Assembly (NCBI GenBank): GCA_031259905.1
Contig: JAIRKS010000010.1
Coordinates: 1 to 8,891 of the forward strand
Source of the DNA: Odoribacteraceae bacterium
GTDB taxonomy: Bacteria; Bacteroidota; Bacteroidia; Bacteroidales; Marinifilaceae
Direction of reading: 5' to 3'
Length of the DNA: 8,891 nt
Shown piece after piece: positions 1-7,574 of the stretch (positions are counted from its first letter, which is position 1; each line of letters opens with the position of its first letter). A model generated the notes under the pieces. The model saw only the letters and a list, made by a program, of their open reading frames with translations, was not told the origin of the DNA and did not search any database. The translations under genes and the position numbers were made by a program.

Positions 1-92
1 GGGGGAAGACCGTCTATTTCGCGTTGCGGTGGGAGAATACCCGCGGGCAGAAAGGCCCGTTCTCGGCGATCGGTAGCGCCGTTATTCCTTGA
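1..92 (+). CDS. Hypothetical protein, C-terminal fragment (5' end outside window)
   Basis: An open frame enters the window in the phase beginning at base 3 and ends at TGA 90-92. Its 29 visible residues start GKTVYFALRWENTRGQKGPF and end in SAVIP. The tail reads as protein, with aromatic residues and a W-E-N-T-R-G turn. From memory it resembles the C-terminus of small, functionally uncharacterised Bacteroidales proteins that end in a fibronectin-III-like strand; this is recognition, not a search result. The other two plus frames in this stretch give no comparable sequence. The gene converges on the efflux operon, with only 24 G/C-rich bases between the two stop codons and no clear terminator. 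The function is unknown. Confidence 0.6.
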   Translation, partial: GKTVYFALRWENTRGQKGPFSAIGSAVIP

Positions 93-116
93 GGCGGCGG
101 GGGCGGCGCGCGGGTG

Positions 117-1196
117 TTAGCTTGATTTACGGTAGCTGCACGCGGCGGCGGCGATCGTGACGACGGCGAAGGCGGCGAGGGCGGCGAGCTGCCGGCCGAG
201 GTCGGCGACGCCGCGTCCCGCGAGGTAGACGCCGCGGATGGCTTCGACGAGGTATTTCAGGGGGTTGAAGGCGGCGATCCATCGCGCCCACCGCGGCATG
301 CTCTCGACGGGGGAGAAGAAGCCGCTCATCAGGATGAAGAGGACGACGAAGAAGAACATGACGAACATCGCCTGTTGCATCGTCGAGGAGCGGTTCGAGA
401 CGACGAGGCCGAGGCCGCTGATGCCCGGGGCGAAGAGGAGCGCGAAGAGGAAGATCGTGCCGGGGTTGCCCGCGGGCACGATGCCGTAGAAGAGGTAGGC
501 GAGCAGGATGCTGAACGCGAGCGCGAGGAAGCCGGCCAACCAGCAGGGGACGAGCTTGGCCGCGATGAAGGCGAGCTTGCCGGCGGGCGTGACGTTGAGC
601 TGCTCGATGGTGCCGCGTTCTTTCTCCCCGACGATGTCCAGCGCCGGGAGGAAGCCGCAGAGGAGCATGACGAGCATGACCATTAACGCGGGGACCATGA
701 AGGGCTTGTATTCTTGCCGCGGGTTGAAGCGGTAGAGGGTCGTGACCTCGACGGCGGGCGTCGAGGCGGGGAAGGCGGCGATGATGGCGGAGAGGTATCC
801 GGCGGCGAGCGTCCCTTTCATGGCGTTGACGCCGCCAGGGGCGATGAAGACGCGCGCGGCGTCGCCCCGTTCCAGGCTCGCGCCGAGGCGGGGGGGGATG
901 TCGAGGATGGCGTCGAACTCGCCCGCCGCGACGCCGTCCACGGCGCTGGAGAACGTGGCGGGGAAAGAGACCAGGTGGAAGTAGCCGGAGGAGGCGACCT
1001 CGCGGGCCAGGAGGGAGGAGAGCGGGGAACGGTCGCGATCCACCACCGCCAGGCGAATGTCGCGCACGTCGAGGTCCGCCGCGCCCGGGAGCAGGAGCAT
1101 CATGACCGCCGGGAAGATCACGATCATTTTCGGGAGGAAAGGGTGGCGGAGGAGCAGCTTGAATTCTTTCTCCAGCAGGAAACGGAAGGCGCTCAT
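117..1196 (-). CDS. ABC-2 type transporter permease (YbhR-like)
   Basis: A 359-residue inner-membrane permease subunit, probably pairing with the permease encoded just upstream to form the export path of a tripartite efflux pump. The layout is that of ABC-2 permeases: a cytoplasmic N-terminal segment, one membrane helix (about 23-39), a large periplasmic domain (about 40-165), then five more helices (about 166-187, 208-236, 246-266, 274-297, 334-353). The cytoplasmic coupling motif GEKERGTIEQL (190-200) and the SGFFSPVESMP segment (291-301) are family hallmarks. Length matches E. coli YbhR (about 370 residues). ATG overlaps the TGA of the upstream permease as ATGA, which suggests translational coupling and fixes the start. 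This is the last gene of the operon. The substrate cannot be inferred. Confidence 0.9.
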   Translation of the reverse strand: MSAFRFLLEKEFKLLLRHPFLPKMIVIFPAVMMLLLPGAADLDVRDIRLAVVDRDRSPLSSLLAREVASSGYFHLVSFPATFSSAVDGVAAGEFDAILDIPPRLGASLERGDAARVFIAPGGVNAMKGTLAAGYLSAIIAAFPASTPAVEVTTLYRFNPRQEYKPFMVPALMVMLVMLLCGFLPALDIVGEKERGTIEQLNVTPAGKLAFIAAKLVPCWLAGFLALAFSILLAYLFYGIVPAGNPGTIFLFALLFAPGISGLGLVVSNRSSTMQQAMFVMFFFVVLFILMSGFFSPVESMPRWARWIAAFNPLKYLVEAIRGVYLAGRGVADLGRQLAALAAFAVVTIAAAACSYRKSS

Positions 1197-2317
1197 GTCA
1201 CGCGGTCGTTAAATTTTTTCAGCCCCAGCAGCAGTAACGCGGCCCCCGTCGCCGCCAGCGCGAGGATCTCGCCCGTGACGAGGTGTAACGGCGCGCCCTC
1301 GATCATGATCTTCTTCATCGCCGCGATGTACCACCTCGCCGGGATCAGGCGGGAGAGCCACTCGAGCAGCGGGGGCATGTTTTCTACCGGGAAGATCAGC
1401 CCCGACAGGAGCACGACGGGCATCATCAGCACCATCCCCGACACGAGCATCGCCACGACCTGGTCGCGCGCGACCGTCGACACGAATATTCCTATCGACA
1501 ACGACACGAGGATGAACAGCAGCGACACGGCCACGACCCCTCCCGGCGATCCCGCCACCGGCACGCCCAGCACGCCGACGGAGAGCAGGAGGATCGTCGC
1601 CAGGTTGACGCACGATAGCGTGAAGTAGGGCACGAGCTTCGCCGCGATGATCATCCACGGGCGCGCCGGCGAGACGAGGAGCATGTCCATCGTCCCGTTC
1701 TCTTTCTCGCGGACAATAGACACGGACGTCATCATCGCGCACACGAGCATCAGTATGAATCCCGCCACCCCCGGCACGAAATTGTACGCCGCCTTCATCC
1801 CCGGGTTGTGCAGCAAGCGCGTTTCCGCCGCCAGCGGCGGCGGCGCTCCGCCGGCAAGCTCCACCGCGGCGGCGGCGATGATCGCCGACGCGTGGCCGGA
1901 GAACTGCGCGGCAAGCCCGGGGTTCGTCGCGTCGACGACCAGCTGCACGCGCGCCTTCCCGTCCCGCGCGAGTCGCTCGTCGAACGCCGGCTCGAAGACG
2001 AGCGCCACGTCCGCCTCCCCGCGGCGCAACGCCCGCTCGACGGCGGACGGTGACGAGGCGACGGCGGATAGCTCGAAGTAATCGCTGGAAAGCAGCCGGT
2101 CGGTAACGCGTCGCTCCGCCGCGCCCGGCGATGGAGAGAGGAGCACCACGCGCGCCTCGCGTGCCTCCGTCGTGATCGCGAAGCCGAAGAGGACGATCTG
2201 CACGACGGGCATCCCGAGCAATACCAGCAGCGTCCGCTTGTCGCGGAAGATATGGCGGAACTCTTTTAGCGTGAACGCCCGGAAAAGGCGAGCGGCGGGC
2301 GAGGGAGGTCGTTTCAT
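1193..2317 (-). CDS. ABC-2 type transporter permease (YbhS-like)
   Basis: A 374-residue inner-membrane permease, related to its downstream neighbour but clearly distinct, so the transporter core is probably a heterodimer. Predicted topology is one helix at about 29-47, a periplasmic domain at about 50-178, then five helices (about 180-200, 225-250, 261-281, 287-309, 347-366). The coupling motif REKENGTMDMLL lies at 203-214, LSGLIFPVENMP at 304-315 and IPARWYI at 325-331, all typical of the YbhS/YhhJ group. Length equals that of E. coli YbhS (about 377). It starts four bases after the stop of the second ATPase gene and overlaps the next permease by four bases. Its position between the ATPases and the second permease mirrors ybhF-ybhS-ybhR. 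The exported compound is unknown. Confidence 0.9.
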   Translation of the reverse strand: MKRPPSPAARLFRAFTLKEFRHIFRDKRTLLVLLGMPVVQIVLFGFAITTEAREARVVLLSPSPGAAERRVTDRLLSSDYFELSAVASSPSAVERALRRGEADVALVFEPAFDERLARDGKARVQLVVDATNPGLAAQFSGHASAIIAAAAVELAGGAPPPLAAETRLLHNPGMKAAYNFVPGVAGFILMLVCAMMTSVSIVREKENGTMDMLLVSPARPWMIIAAKLVPYFTLSCVNLATILLLSVGVLGVPVAGSPGGVVAVSLLFILVSLSIGIFVSTVARDQVVAMLVSGMVLMMPVVLLSGLIFPVENMPPLLEWLSRLIPARWYIAAMKKIMIEGAPLHLVTGEILALAATGAALLLLGLKKFNDRVT

Positions 2318-2321
2318 CGTT

Positions 2322-3071
2322 TCAGTTGTTCGTGTACAGTGGCGACGCGTCTCCCCGCGCGAGCATCTTGAAGGCGTCGTCCACGGTCGCGACGCGGAGG
2401 CGTTCCTTGAGCGCCCGCGGGGAGTCGAGCGCGGCGATCCTTCCGTCGACCATGATCGAGACGCGGTCGCAGTACTCGGCCTCGTCCATGTAGTGCGTGG
2501 TGACGAAGACGGTGATCCCCCTGCCGGCCGTCCGGTAGATCAGTTCCCAGAACTGGCGGCGCGTGACGGGGTCAACGCCGCCGGTAGGCTCGTCGAGGAA
2601 GACGATCTCCGGCTCGTGGAAGATGGCCACGGAGAAGGCCAGCTTCTGTTTCCAGCCGGGGGGGAGGTCGCGGACGAGCTTGTCGCGTCCCTCCTCGAAG
2701 TCGAGCTCGCGGAGCAGGGCGTCGCTCCTCTCCTTTATCCTGGCGCTTGGCGTCCCGTAGATCCCGGCGTAGAGGCGAATGTTCTCCCACACCTTCAGCT
2801 CGCCGTACAACGAGAAGCGCTGGCTCATGTAGCCGATACGCCGTTTCACGCTGTCCGGTCGCGCGGCGACGTCGTGCCCGGCAACGATCGCCCTCCCCGA
2901 CGTGGGCTTGCTCAAACCGCACAGGACGCGCATCGCCGTCGTCTTCCCCGCGCCGTTGGCCCCGAGAAAGCCGAAGATCTCTCCGCGCTTTACCTCGATG
3001 GTGAGGCGGTCCACGGCCGTGAACGTGCCGAAGCGCTTGGTCAGTGATTCTGTCGTGATCGCGTTATCCAT
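2322..3071 (-). CDS. ABC transporter ATP-binding protein, second ATPase (YbhF C-terminal-half type)
   Basis: A 249-residue cytoplasmic ATPase that powers the two permeases. Motifs seen: Walker A GANGAGKTT at 37-45, Q-loop Gln84 in GYMSQRFSLYG, Walker B FLDEP with catalytic Glu161, and switch His193 in TTHYMDEAEYCDR. The ABC signature is unusual: LPPGWKQ at 136-142 instead of LSGGQ, as in the second half of E. coli YbhF (LPLGFKQ, recalled). The C-terminus ends VDDAFKMLARG, the short tail typical of this group. ATG 3071 is chosen because homology begins there, 14 bases after the upstream stop. A GTG at 3089, overlapping that stop as GTGA, would add six residues. The frame also stays open to 3569, but that part lies inside the upstream ATPase gene and does not resemble an ABC protein. 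Confidence 0.92.
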   Translation of the reverse strand: MDNAITTESLTKRFGTFTAVDRLTIEVKRGEIFGFLGANGAGKTTAMRVLCGLSKPTSGRAIVAGHDVAARPDSVKRRIGYMSQRFSLYGELKVWENIRLYAGIYGTPSARIKERSDALLRELDFEEGRDKLVRDLPPGWKQKLAFSVAIFHEPEIVFLDEPTGGVDPVTRRQFWELIYRTAGRGITVFVTTHYMDEAEYCDRVSIMVDGRIAALDSPRALKERLRVATVDDAFKMLARGDASPLYTNN

Positions 3072-3085
3072 GCCGTTGTCTTTTT

Positions 3086-4003
3086 TCACGCCTGGCAGGA
3101 CGCGAAGCGGATGAAACAATCCTCTATGCAGGGGGGAGTCTCGCGGATCTCGACCTCGCGGTGTCCGAGCGCCTCCATCGCCTCCCGCAGGCGGGCGAGC
3201 GACGCGCCGGGCGAGGGAGTGGCGTGATGCCAGTCGCCGAAAGCGAAACAACTCTCGACAAAGGGATGCGCGCGCAGGTCCGCGAGCAACGCCGGCATGT
3301 CGTGGCCGCGCGCTGCCCAGATCATCCTGCCGTGGCGCTCGACGATCTCCGTCGGCGTTCCCGTGTCGAGGAAACGTCCCGCGCGGACGAGCGCCACGCG
3401 ATCGCACAGCCGCGCCTCGTCCATGTAGGGCGTCGAGACGAGGATCGTGATCCCCCGCCGCTTCAGCGCCCCCAGTACCCGCCAGAACTCCTCCCGCGAG
3501 ACGGGATCGACGCCCGTCGTCGGCTCGTCGAGGAAAAGCACCGACGGCGCGTGGATCAACGCGCAGCACAGCGCCAGCTTCTGCTTCATCCCGCCCGAAA
3601 GCGCCGCCGCCCGTCGCTTCTTGAAAGGGAGCAGGTGCTCGTATATCTCCCGCACGAGCGCGTAATTCTCCTCCACCGTCGCGTGAAAGACCGTGGCAAA
3701 GAGCTGCAGGTTTTCCTCCACCGTCAGGTCGGGATACAGCGAGAAGCGCGCCGGCATGTACCCCACCCGCGGGCGGATCTGCCGGTACTCCTTCTCCACG
3801 TCCATCCCCTCCACGCGCGCCTTACCGCCGTCCGCCGGCAGCAGGGTGGCCAGCACCCTCAGTAGCGTGCTCTTCCCCGCCCCGTCCGGCCCGATCAGCC
3901 CGAACAGCTCGCCGCGTGACACGGAGAGGCTCACCCCGCGCAACGCCTCGACCGTGCCGAAGCGCTTGACGATCCCGTCAATCTCTACCGTTGCCATGTT
4001 CAT
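3086..4003 (-). CDS. ABC transporter ATP-binding protein, first ATPase (YbhF N-terminal-half type), partly degenerate
   Basis: A 305-residue ATPase, the expected partner of the ATPase encoded next. Walker A GPDGAGKST lies at 38-46, signature LSGGMKQ at 136-142 and Walker B FLDEP at 157-161 with Glu160. Two usually invariant residues are changed: the Q-loop Gln is Ala85 (GYMPARFSLY), and the switch His is Pro192 (VSTPYMDEARLCDR). The roughly 85-residue C-terminal extension ends ETPPCIEDCFIRF, similar to the linker joining the halves of E. coli YbhF (recalled), so this looks like the free-standing N-terminal half. The start at 4003 overlaps the adaptor gene by 26 bases; an alternative ATG at 3997 shortens it by two residues. 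It probably hydrolyses ATP poorly and serves mainly as an ATP-binding, signature-donating subunit (inference). Confidence 0.9.
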   Translation of the reverse strand: MNMATVEIDGIVKRFGTVEALRGVSLSVSRGELFGLIGPDGAGKSTLLRVLATLLPADGGKARVEGMDVEKEYRQIRPRVGYMPARFSLYPDLTVEENLQLFATVFHATVEENYALVREIYEHLLPFKKRRAAALSGGMKQKLALCCALIHAPSVLFLDEPTTGVDPVSREEFWRVLGALKRRGITILVSTPYMDEARLCDRVALVRAGRFLDTGTPTEIVERHGRMIWAARGHDMPALLADLRAHPFVESCFAFGDWHHATPSPGASLARLREAMEALGHREVEIRETPPCIEDCFIRFASCQA

Positions 4004-4904
4004 CGAATATCACCTCGCCGTACATGCCGATCCGGATCCAGCCGTCGTTACGCGTCGCTACCTTGACGGCGTACACCTGGTTCGCGCGCTCGTCGCTCGT
4101 CTGGACGTTCTTCGGCGTGAAGCCGGCCTGGCCGGAGATCCACGCCACGCGACCGGCATATTCCCGTCGCTCGCCGTCCCCCACCTCTATAAAGACGCGC
4201 GCCGCCTGGCCGGGCTGCACGCGGGAGAGCAGCGAGGAGGGGACGTAAGCCCGCAGGATCATGTGCTCCAGGTCGGCCACCTTGAACAGCGCTTTCCCCG
4301 CGAGCGCCACCTCTCCCGCCTCGGCGTGCTTCACCAGCACCGTGCCGTCGAGCGGCGAGGAGACGAGGCAACGCGACAGCCGGTCGTTCACCCGCGCGAT
4401 CTCCACCTCTATCGCGGCGATCTCCGCCTCCACGCCCCGGTTGTGGTCCTCCAGCGCGAGGACGCGCGCCGACAGCTCCCGCTCGAGCACGGCCAGGCGC
4501 GCGTCGAGGTCATCGACCTGCTTGCGCCCGACGGCGTTTGCCCGCGCGAGGTTATCGAACCGGCGGCGTTCGCGTCTCGTCGTCATGATCTCCTGTCGCG
4601 TCGCGGCCACCTGCAGCGGGATGTTCACCCGGCGGCTTTCCAGCACGGCGACCTTTCTCCTTAATAACTCCCGCTCCAGCGCCAGCGCCGTCGTGTCGAT
4701 CAGCCCCACCGGCACGCCGGCCTGGAGCGTTTGCCCTTCCTCCACCGACAGGCGGAGGATCTTGCCGCCGATCTCCGTGGAGACCGTCACCTCCGTGGCC
4801 TCGAACGTTCCCGTGGCGTCGCGTCCCGCCTGTCCCTCCCCGCACGAGAGCGCGATCGCGGGCAACAGCGCGGCGGACGTTAGAATAGTAATGATTGTTT
4901 TCAT
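3978..4904 (-). CDS. HlyD/AcrA-family periplasmic adaptor (membrane fusion) subunit, probable lipoprotein
   Basis: A 308-residue adaptor that bridges the inner-membrane ABC transporter and the outer-membrane channel. The N-terminus is a hydrophobic signal sequence followed by Cys21 (residues PAIALSC), a probable but atypical lipobox. The two halves of the biotin/lipoyl-like barrel are at about 36-72 (EIGGKILRLSVEEGQTLQAG) and 180-212 (SSPLDGTVL with EAGEVA). They flank a charged alpha-helical hairpin at about 74-175. A beta-barrel domain follows, with FTPKNVQTSDERANQVYAVKV at 262-282, a stretch characteristic of the YbhG/YhiI adaptors. Size fits (YbhG is about 330). The gene starts nine bases after the TolC gene ends and overlaps the first ATPase gene, consistent with co-translation. 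Confidence 0.9.
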   Translation of the reverse strand: MKTIITILTSAALLPAIALSCGEGQAGRDATGTFEATEVTVSTEIGGKILRLSVEEGQTLQAGVPVGLIDTTALALERELLRRKVAVLESRRVNIPLQVAATRQEIMTTRRERRRFDNLARANAVGRKQVDDLDARLAVLERELSARVLALEDHNRGVEAEIAAIEVEIARVNDRLSRCLVSSPLDGTVLVKHAEAGEVALAGKALFKVADLEHMILRAYVPSSLLSRVQPGQAARVFIEVGDGERREYAGRVAWISGQAGFTPKNVQTSDERANQVYAVKVATRNDGWIRIGMYGEVIFDEHGNGRD

Positions 4905-4913
4905 GATTCCGGT

Positions 4914-6155
4914 TTATTTACCTCTCGTTTGTTCCAGGGTATACGCGGCGAGCAGCCCCTGCATCTCGTGGAACGCGCGGGCCTGGCGCGCCTGGTCCAG
5001 GCGATTCACCTCCCGCATCCACTCCAGCACGCTCGTCGTGCCTTCCCGTGCCCCCGCCGCGGCACTCGCCGCCACGCGCTCGTGGAGGGCGACGATCTCG
5101 TCGTCGTGCCGCGCCATCTCCTTCCACTTCTCCACCTCCTTCTGGCCGCGGGCCTCCTCCATCGAGAGATTCAGCAGGAACGCCTCGCGGCGGGACTCCT
5201 CCATCTCCTGTTGCAGGGCCACCTGCCGGCGTTCATCCCGGAGGGTATAGAGGCGGCTGACGTCCCACGAGAGGCGGACGCCGCCGATGCCGTGGGTAGA
5301 GAACTCGTTCTTCAGCATGTTCAGCCCCGGGTTGCCGTAGCCGCCCTGCACGAAGAGACTTACCCTCGGCCTGCTGCCCGCCTTCAACGCCCGGAGGCTC
5401 GCCTCGTGTATCCCCGCGCGGGCCTGGAAGAGCGACAGCTCGGGGCGGTATCCCGCGGCACGGTCATCGCGCGCTGCCGGCCTCGTCAGCCCGCGCGCCT
5501 CCTCGCCGGTCAAGCGCCCCAGCATCTCCCGGTACGCGTCGCCGGCGGAGCGGATCTCCACCGCCTGCCGCTTCACGCGCGCCAGCTCTACCCGCACGAC
5601 GTCCGCGTCCGCCGCGCGCGTCACGCCTTGCCGCGTGCCGGCGGCCACCTGCTCGAGGGCATTCTGCAGCTCCTCTTGCAGCAGCGCGTTATACTTTAAT
5701 TGTTCCCCCGCCAGCAGCACGCCGAAGAATAGCTGGTTGACCCGGTCGCGGAGCGCGTACAGCTCGACCTCCACCCGCGCGTGTTCCGCGGCGGCGGCGG
5801 CGTTCGCCATCTCCTTGCGGGCGGCGACGTGGCCCCCGTCCCAGATCGTCTGGCTCAGCTCGAGGGCGAGCTGGTACTGGTCGCGGTCCAGCTCCTTGAT
5901 CCCCGTGACGGGCAGCGACGCCGGCAGGCGCGTCACCTCCGTCTGGTACGTGGCCCGTGCCGTGACGGAGAGCCGCGGGAGGTATCCCTTGTTCGCGTTC
6001 GCCAGGTCGAACTCCCTCGCCTGCTCGATCAGCCCTTGCTGCCGGGCCACGGGATAGTTCGCCCGGGCCTTCTCCTGGCACTCCTCCAGCGACAGCTGCG
6101 CCGCGGCGCGCGTGCCGGGCAGCAGGAGCAGTAGATATAGGATAGCGTGTTTCAT
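4914..6155 (-). CDS. TolC-family outer-membrane efflux channel protein
   Basis: A 413-residue protein with a Sec signal peptide (about 1-19, hydrophobic LYLLLLLP core, cleavage probably after AAA before Gln20). The mature protein shows the TolC repeat plan: N-terminal LSLEECQEKARANYPVARQQ, long amphipathic helices at about 22-56, 110-200 and 305-400, and strand regions at about 60-105 and 263-300 (LSVTARATYQTE; RVSLFVQGGYGNPGLN) that would line the outer-membrane barrel. Length matches the family (roughly 400-480). It would form the trimeric exit duct for the pump encoded immediately downstream. It begins 18 bases after the phoH stop, so it may share a transcript with phoH; no separate promoter was seen in that gap. 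Placing the channel gene first in the efflux cluster is common in Bacteroidota. Confidence 0.9.
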   Translation of the reverse strand: MKHAILYLLLLLPGTRAAAQLSLEECQEKARANYPVARQQGLIEQAREFDLANANKGYLPRLSVTARATYQTEVTRLPASLPVTGIKELDRDQYQLALELSQTIWDGGHVAARKEMANAAAAAEHARVEVELYALRDRVNQLFFGVLLAGEQLKYNALLQEELQNALEQVAAGTRQGVTRAADADVVRVELARVKRQAVEIRSAGDAYREMLGRLTGEEARGLTRPAARDDRAAGYRPELSLFQARAGIHEASLRALKAGSRPRVSLFVQGGYGNPGLNMLKNEFSTHGIGGVRLSWDVSRLYTLRDERRQVALQQEMEESRREAFLLNLSMEEARGQKEVEKWKEMARHDDEIVALHERVAASAAAGAREGTTSVLEWMREVNRLDQARQARAFHEMQGLLAAYTLEQTRGK

Positions 6156-6173
6156 GCCGGTCGTCGTGTAGCG

Positions 6174-7514
6174 TCACAGCAGGTCGCTGGCCATCTCGGA
6201 GAGGCGACTTCTCTCGCCCTTCTCCAGGTGGACGTGGGCGAAGAGGTCGTGCCCCTCGAGGCGCGTGAAGAGGTACGAGAGGCCGTTCGACCGGCGGTCG
6301 AGGTACGGGGAGTCGATCTGGTCGATATCCCCCGTGAAGACCATCTTGCAGCCCTCGCCGGCACGCGTGATGATCGTCTTGACCTCGTGCGGGGAGAGGT
6401 TCTGCGCCTCGTCGACGATAAAGAAGATATTCGACAGGCTGCGTCCCCGGATATACGCCAGCGCGGAGATCAGCAGGCGTTGATCCTTCAGCATCTCGTC
6501 GATGAGGCGGTTCTCCTTCCCGCTGGCGTTATAGCGGTGGCGGATCACGCCGAGATTATCGAAGAGCGGCTGCATGTACGGGGAGACCTTCTCCTTGACG
6601 TCGCCGGGGAGGAAGCCGAGATCCTTGTTCGAGAGCGCGACGACGGGCCGGGCGAGAAAGATCTGCTCGAAGGCGGCGTGCTGTTGCAGCGCGGCGGCCA
6701 GCGCCAGCAGTGTTTTCCCCGTGCCGGCCTTCCCGCTGACGGCCACCAGGGGTATCGCGGGATTCAGCAGCGCGTCGAGGGCGAAGGCCTGCTCGTCGTT
6801 CTTCGGGAAGATCCCGAAGGCCTCCCGCTTCTTCACCGCGCGGATCACGTGCCGCGTGGGGTCGCCCGCGGCCAACGTGGAGGCGTCCTCGTCCTCCTCG
6901 ATCACGTAGAATGGATTCCCGCGGACCACCCCCCGGTCGGGGAAGACCTCCGCGACGGGCACCGAGCCTTGCCCGTGGATCCGCGCGATGACCTCGTCGG
7001 GGACATCGAAGAGCGTGCGAATGGTACTGTACAGCGTCTCGTCGGGATCCTCCACCTGGTCGCTCTTGTAATCCTCGGCGAGCAGGCCGAGCGACCGCGC
7101 CTTCATCCGCAGGTTAATGTCCTTGGTCACGAGGATCACCTTCTCCCCCGGCTTCTCGTTCGCGAGGCACTCCGTCACGGCGAGAATCCGGTGGTCGGGG
7201 ATATCCTCGCGGAACGACTGCCTGATCTTCTCCGAGAACGGCACGCCGGGACGGATGAACAGCCGCCCGCGCCCCTCGCCGAGCGCGGCCCCCTTGTCGA
7301 AGAAATCCGGGTCGGAGATGCTATCGAGCGACCGCGCGAACTCCCTCGCGTGGAAATGAATCTGGTCGTTCCCCCGCTTGAACTTGTCCAGCTCCTCGAG
7401 GACGACAATCGGGATCACGATGTCGTTGTCCTGGAAATTGTAGATAGAATGATAATCGTGCAACATCACGTTGGTGTCCAGCACGAAAGTTTTCTTGTTC
7501 CCCTTGCTTGTCAT
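6174..7514 (-). CDS. PIN domain plus PhoH-like ATPase (PhoH2 / YlaK type)
   Basis: A 446-residue two-domain cytoplasmic protein. The N-terminal PIN nuclease-like domain (about 8-145) starts FVLDTNVMLHD and keeps a full set of candidate metal-binding acids: Asp13, Glu40 or Glu41, Asp107 and Asp132 (VTKDINL). The C-terminal PhoH domain (about 235-446) has Walker A GKAGTGKT at 261-268, Walker B FFIVDEAQN at 364-372, the GDIDQID motif at 395-401, and a C-terminal arginine segment (EKGERSRLSEMASDLL). Family members are proposed to be RNA-acting helicase-nucleases, as studied for mycobacterial PhoH2. The exact role here is unknown, and 'phosphate-starvation protein' is a historical label. ATG 7514 is the first start in frame after the mdh terminator and gives the complete PIN motif. 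Translation of tolC follows after 18 bases. Confidence 0.93.
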   Translation of the reverse strand: MTSKGNKKTFVLDTNVMLHDYHSIYNFQDNDIVIPIVVLEELDKFKRGNDQIHFHAREFARSLDSISDPDFFDKGAALGEGRGRLFIRPGVPFSEKIRQSFREDIPDHRILAVTECLANEKPGEKVILVTKDINLRMKARSLGLLAEDYKSDQVEDPDETLYSTIRTLFDVPDEVIARIHGQGSVPVAEVFPDRGVVRGNPFYVIEEDEDASTLAAGDPTRHVIRAVKKREAFGIFPKNDEQAFALDALLNPAIPLVAVSGKAGTGKTLLALAAALQQHAAFEQIFLARPVVALSNKDLGFLPGDVKEKVSPYMQPLFDNLGVIRHRYNASGKENRLIDEMLKDQRLLISALAYIRGRSLSNIFFIVDEAQNLSPHEVKTIITRAGEGCKMVFTGDIDQIDSPYLDRRSNGLSYLFTRLEGHDLFAHVHLEKGERSRLSEMASDLL

Positions 7515-7537
7515 GGCGCGTGTACTTGTCGTGTGAT

Positions 7538-7574
7538 AAAAAAAACAGGCGTCGCCCCGTCAAGGGACGATCGC
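7538..7574 (-). terminator. Probable intrinsic terminator of mdh
   Basis: Read on the minus strand, a hairpin runs from 7574 to 7549. The left arm is GCG, a bulged A, then TCGTCCC; the loop is TTGAC; the right arm is GGGGCGACGC. This gives ten pairs including one G-T. CTG and eight T (7545-7538) follow. The mdh stop codon (7562-7560) lies inside the loop region. Structure and T-run together fit a Rho-independent terminator. It would reduce but need not abolish read-through into phoH, 24 bases beyond the T-run. Confidence 0.55.

Noticed and set aside
714..1628. 304-codon plus-strand frame opposite the two permease genes
   Set aside because: It is antisense to two permeases with clear membrane segments and coupling motifs, and its composition is that of a GC-rich shadow frame.
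3072..3569. N-terminal extension of the second ATPase frame
   Set aside because: It lies inside the upstream ATPase gene in another frame, is Arg/Gly-rich, and ABC homology begins only at MDNAITTESL (3071).
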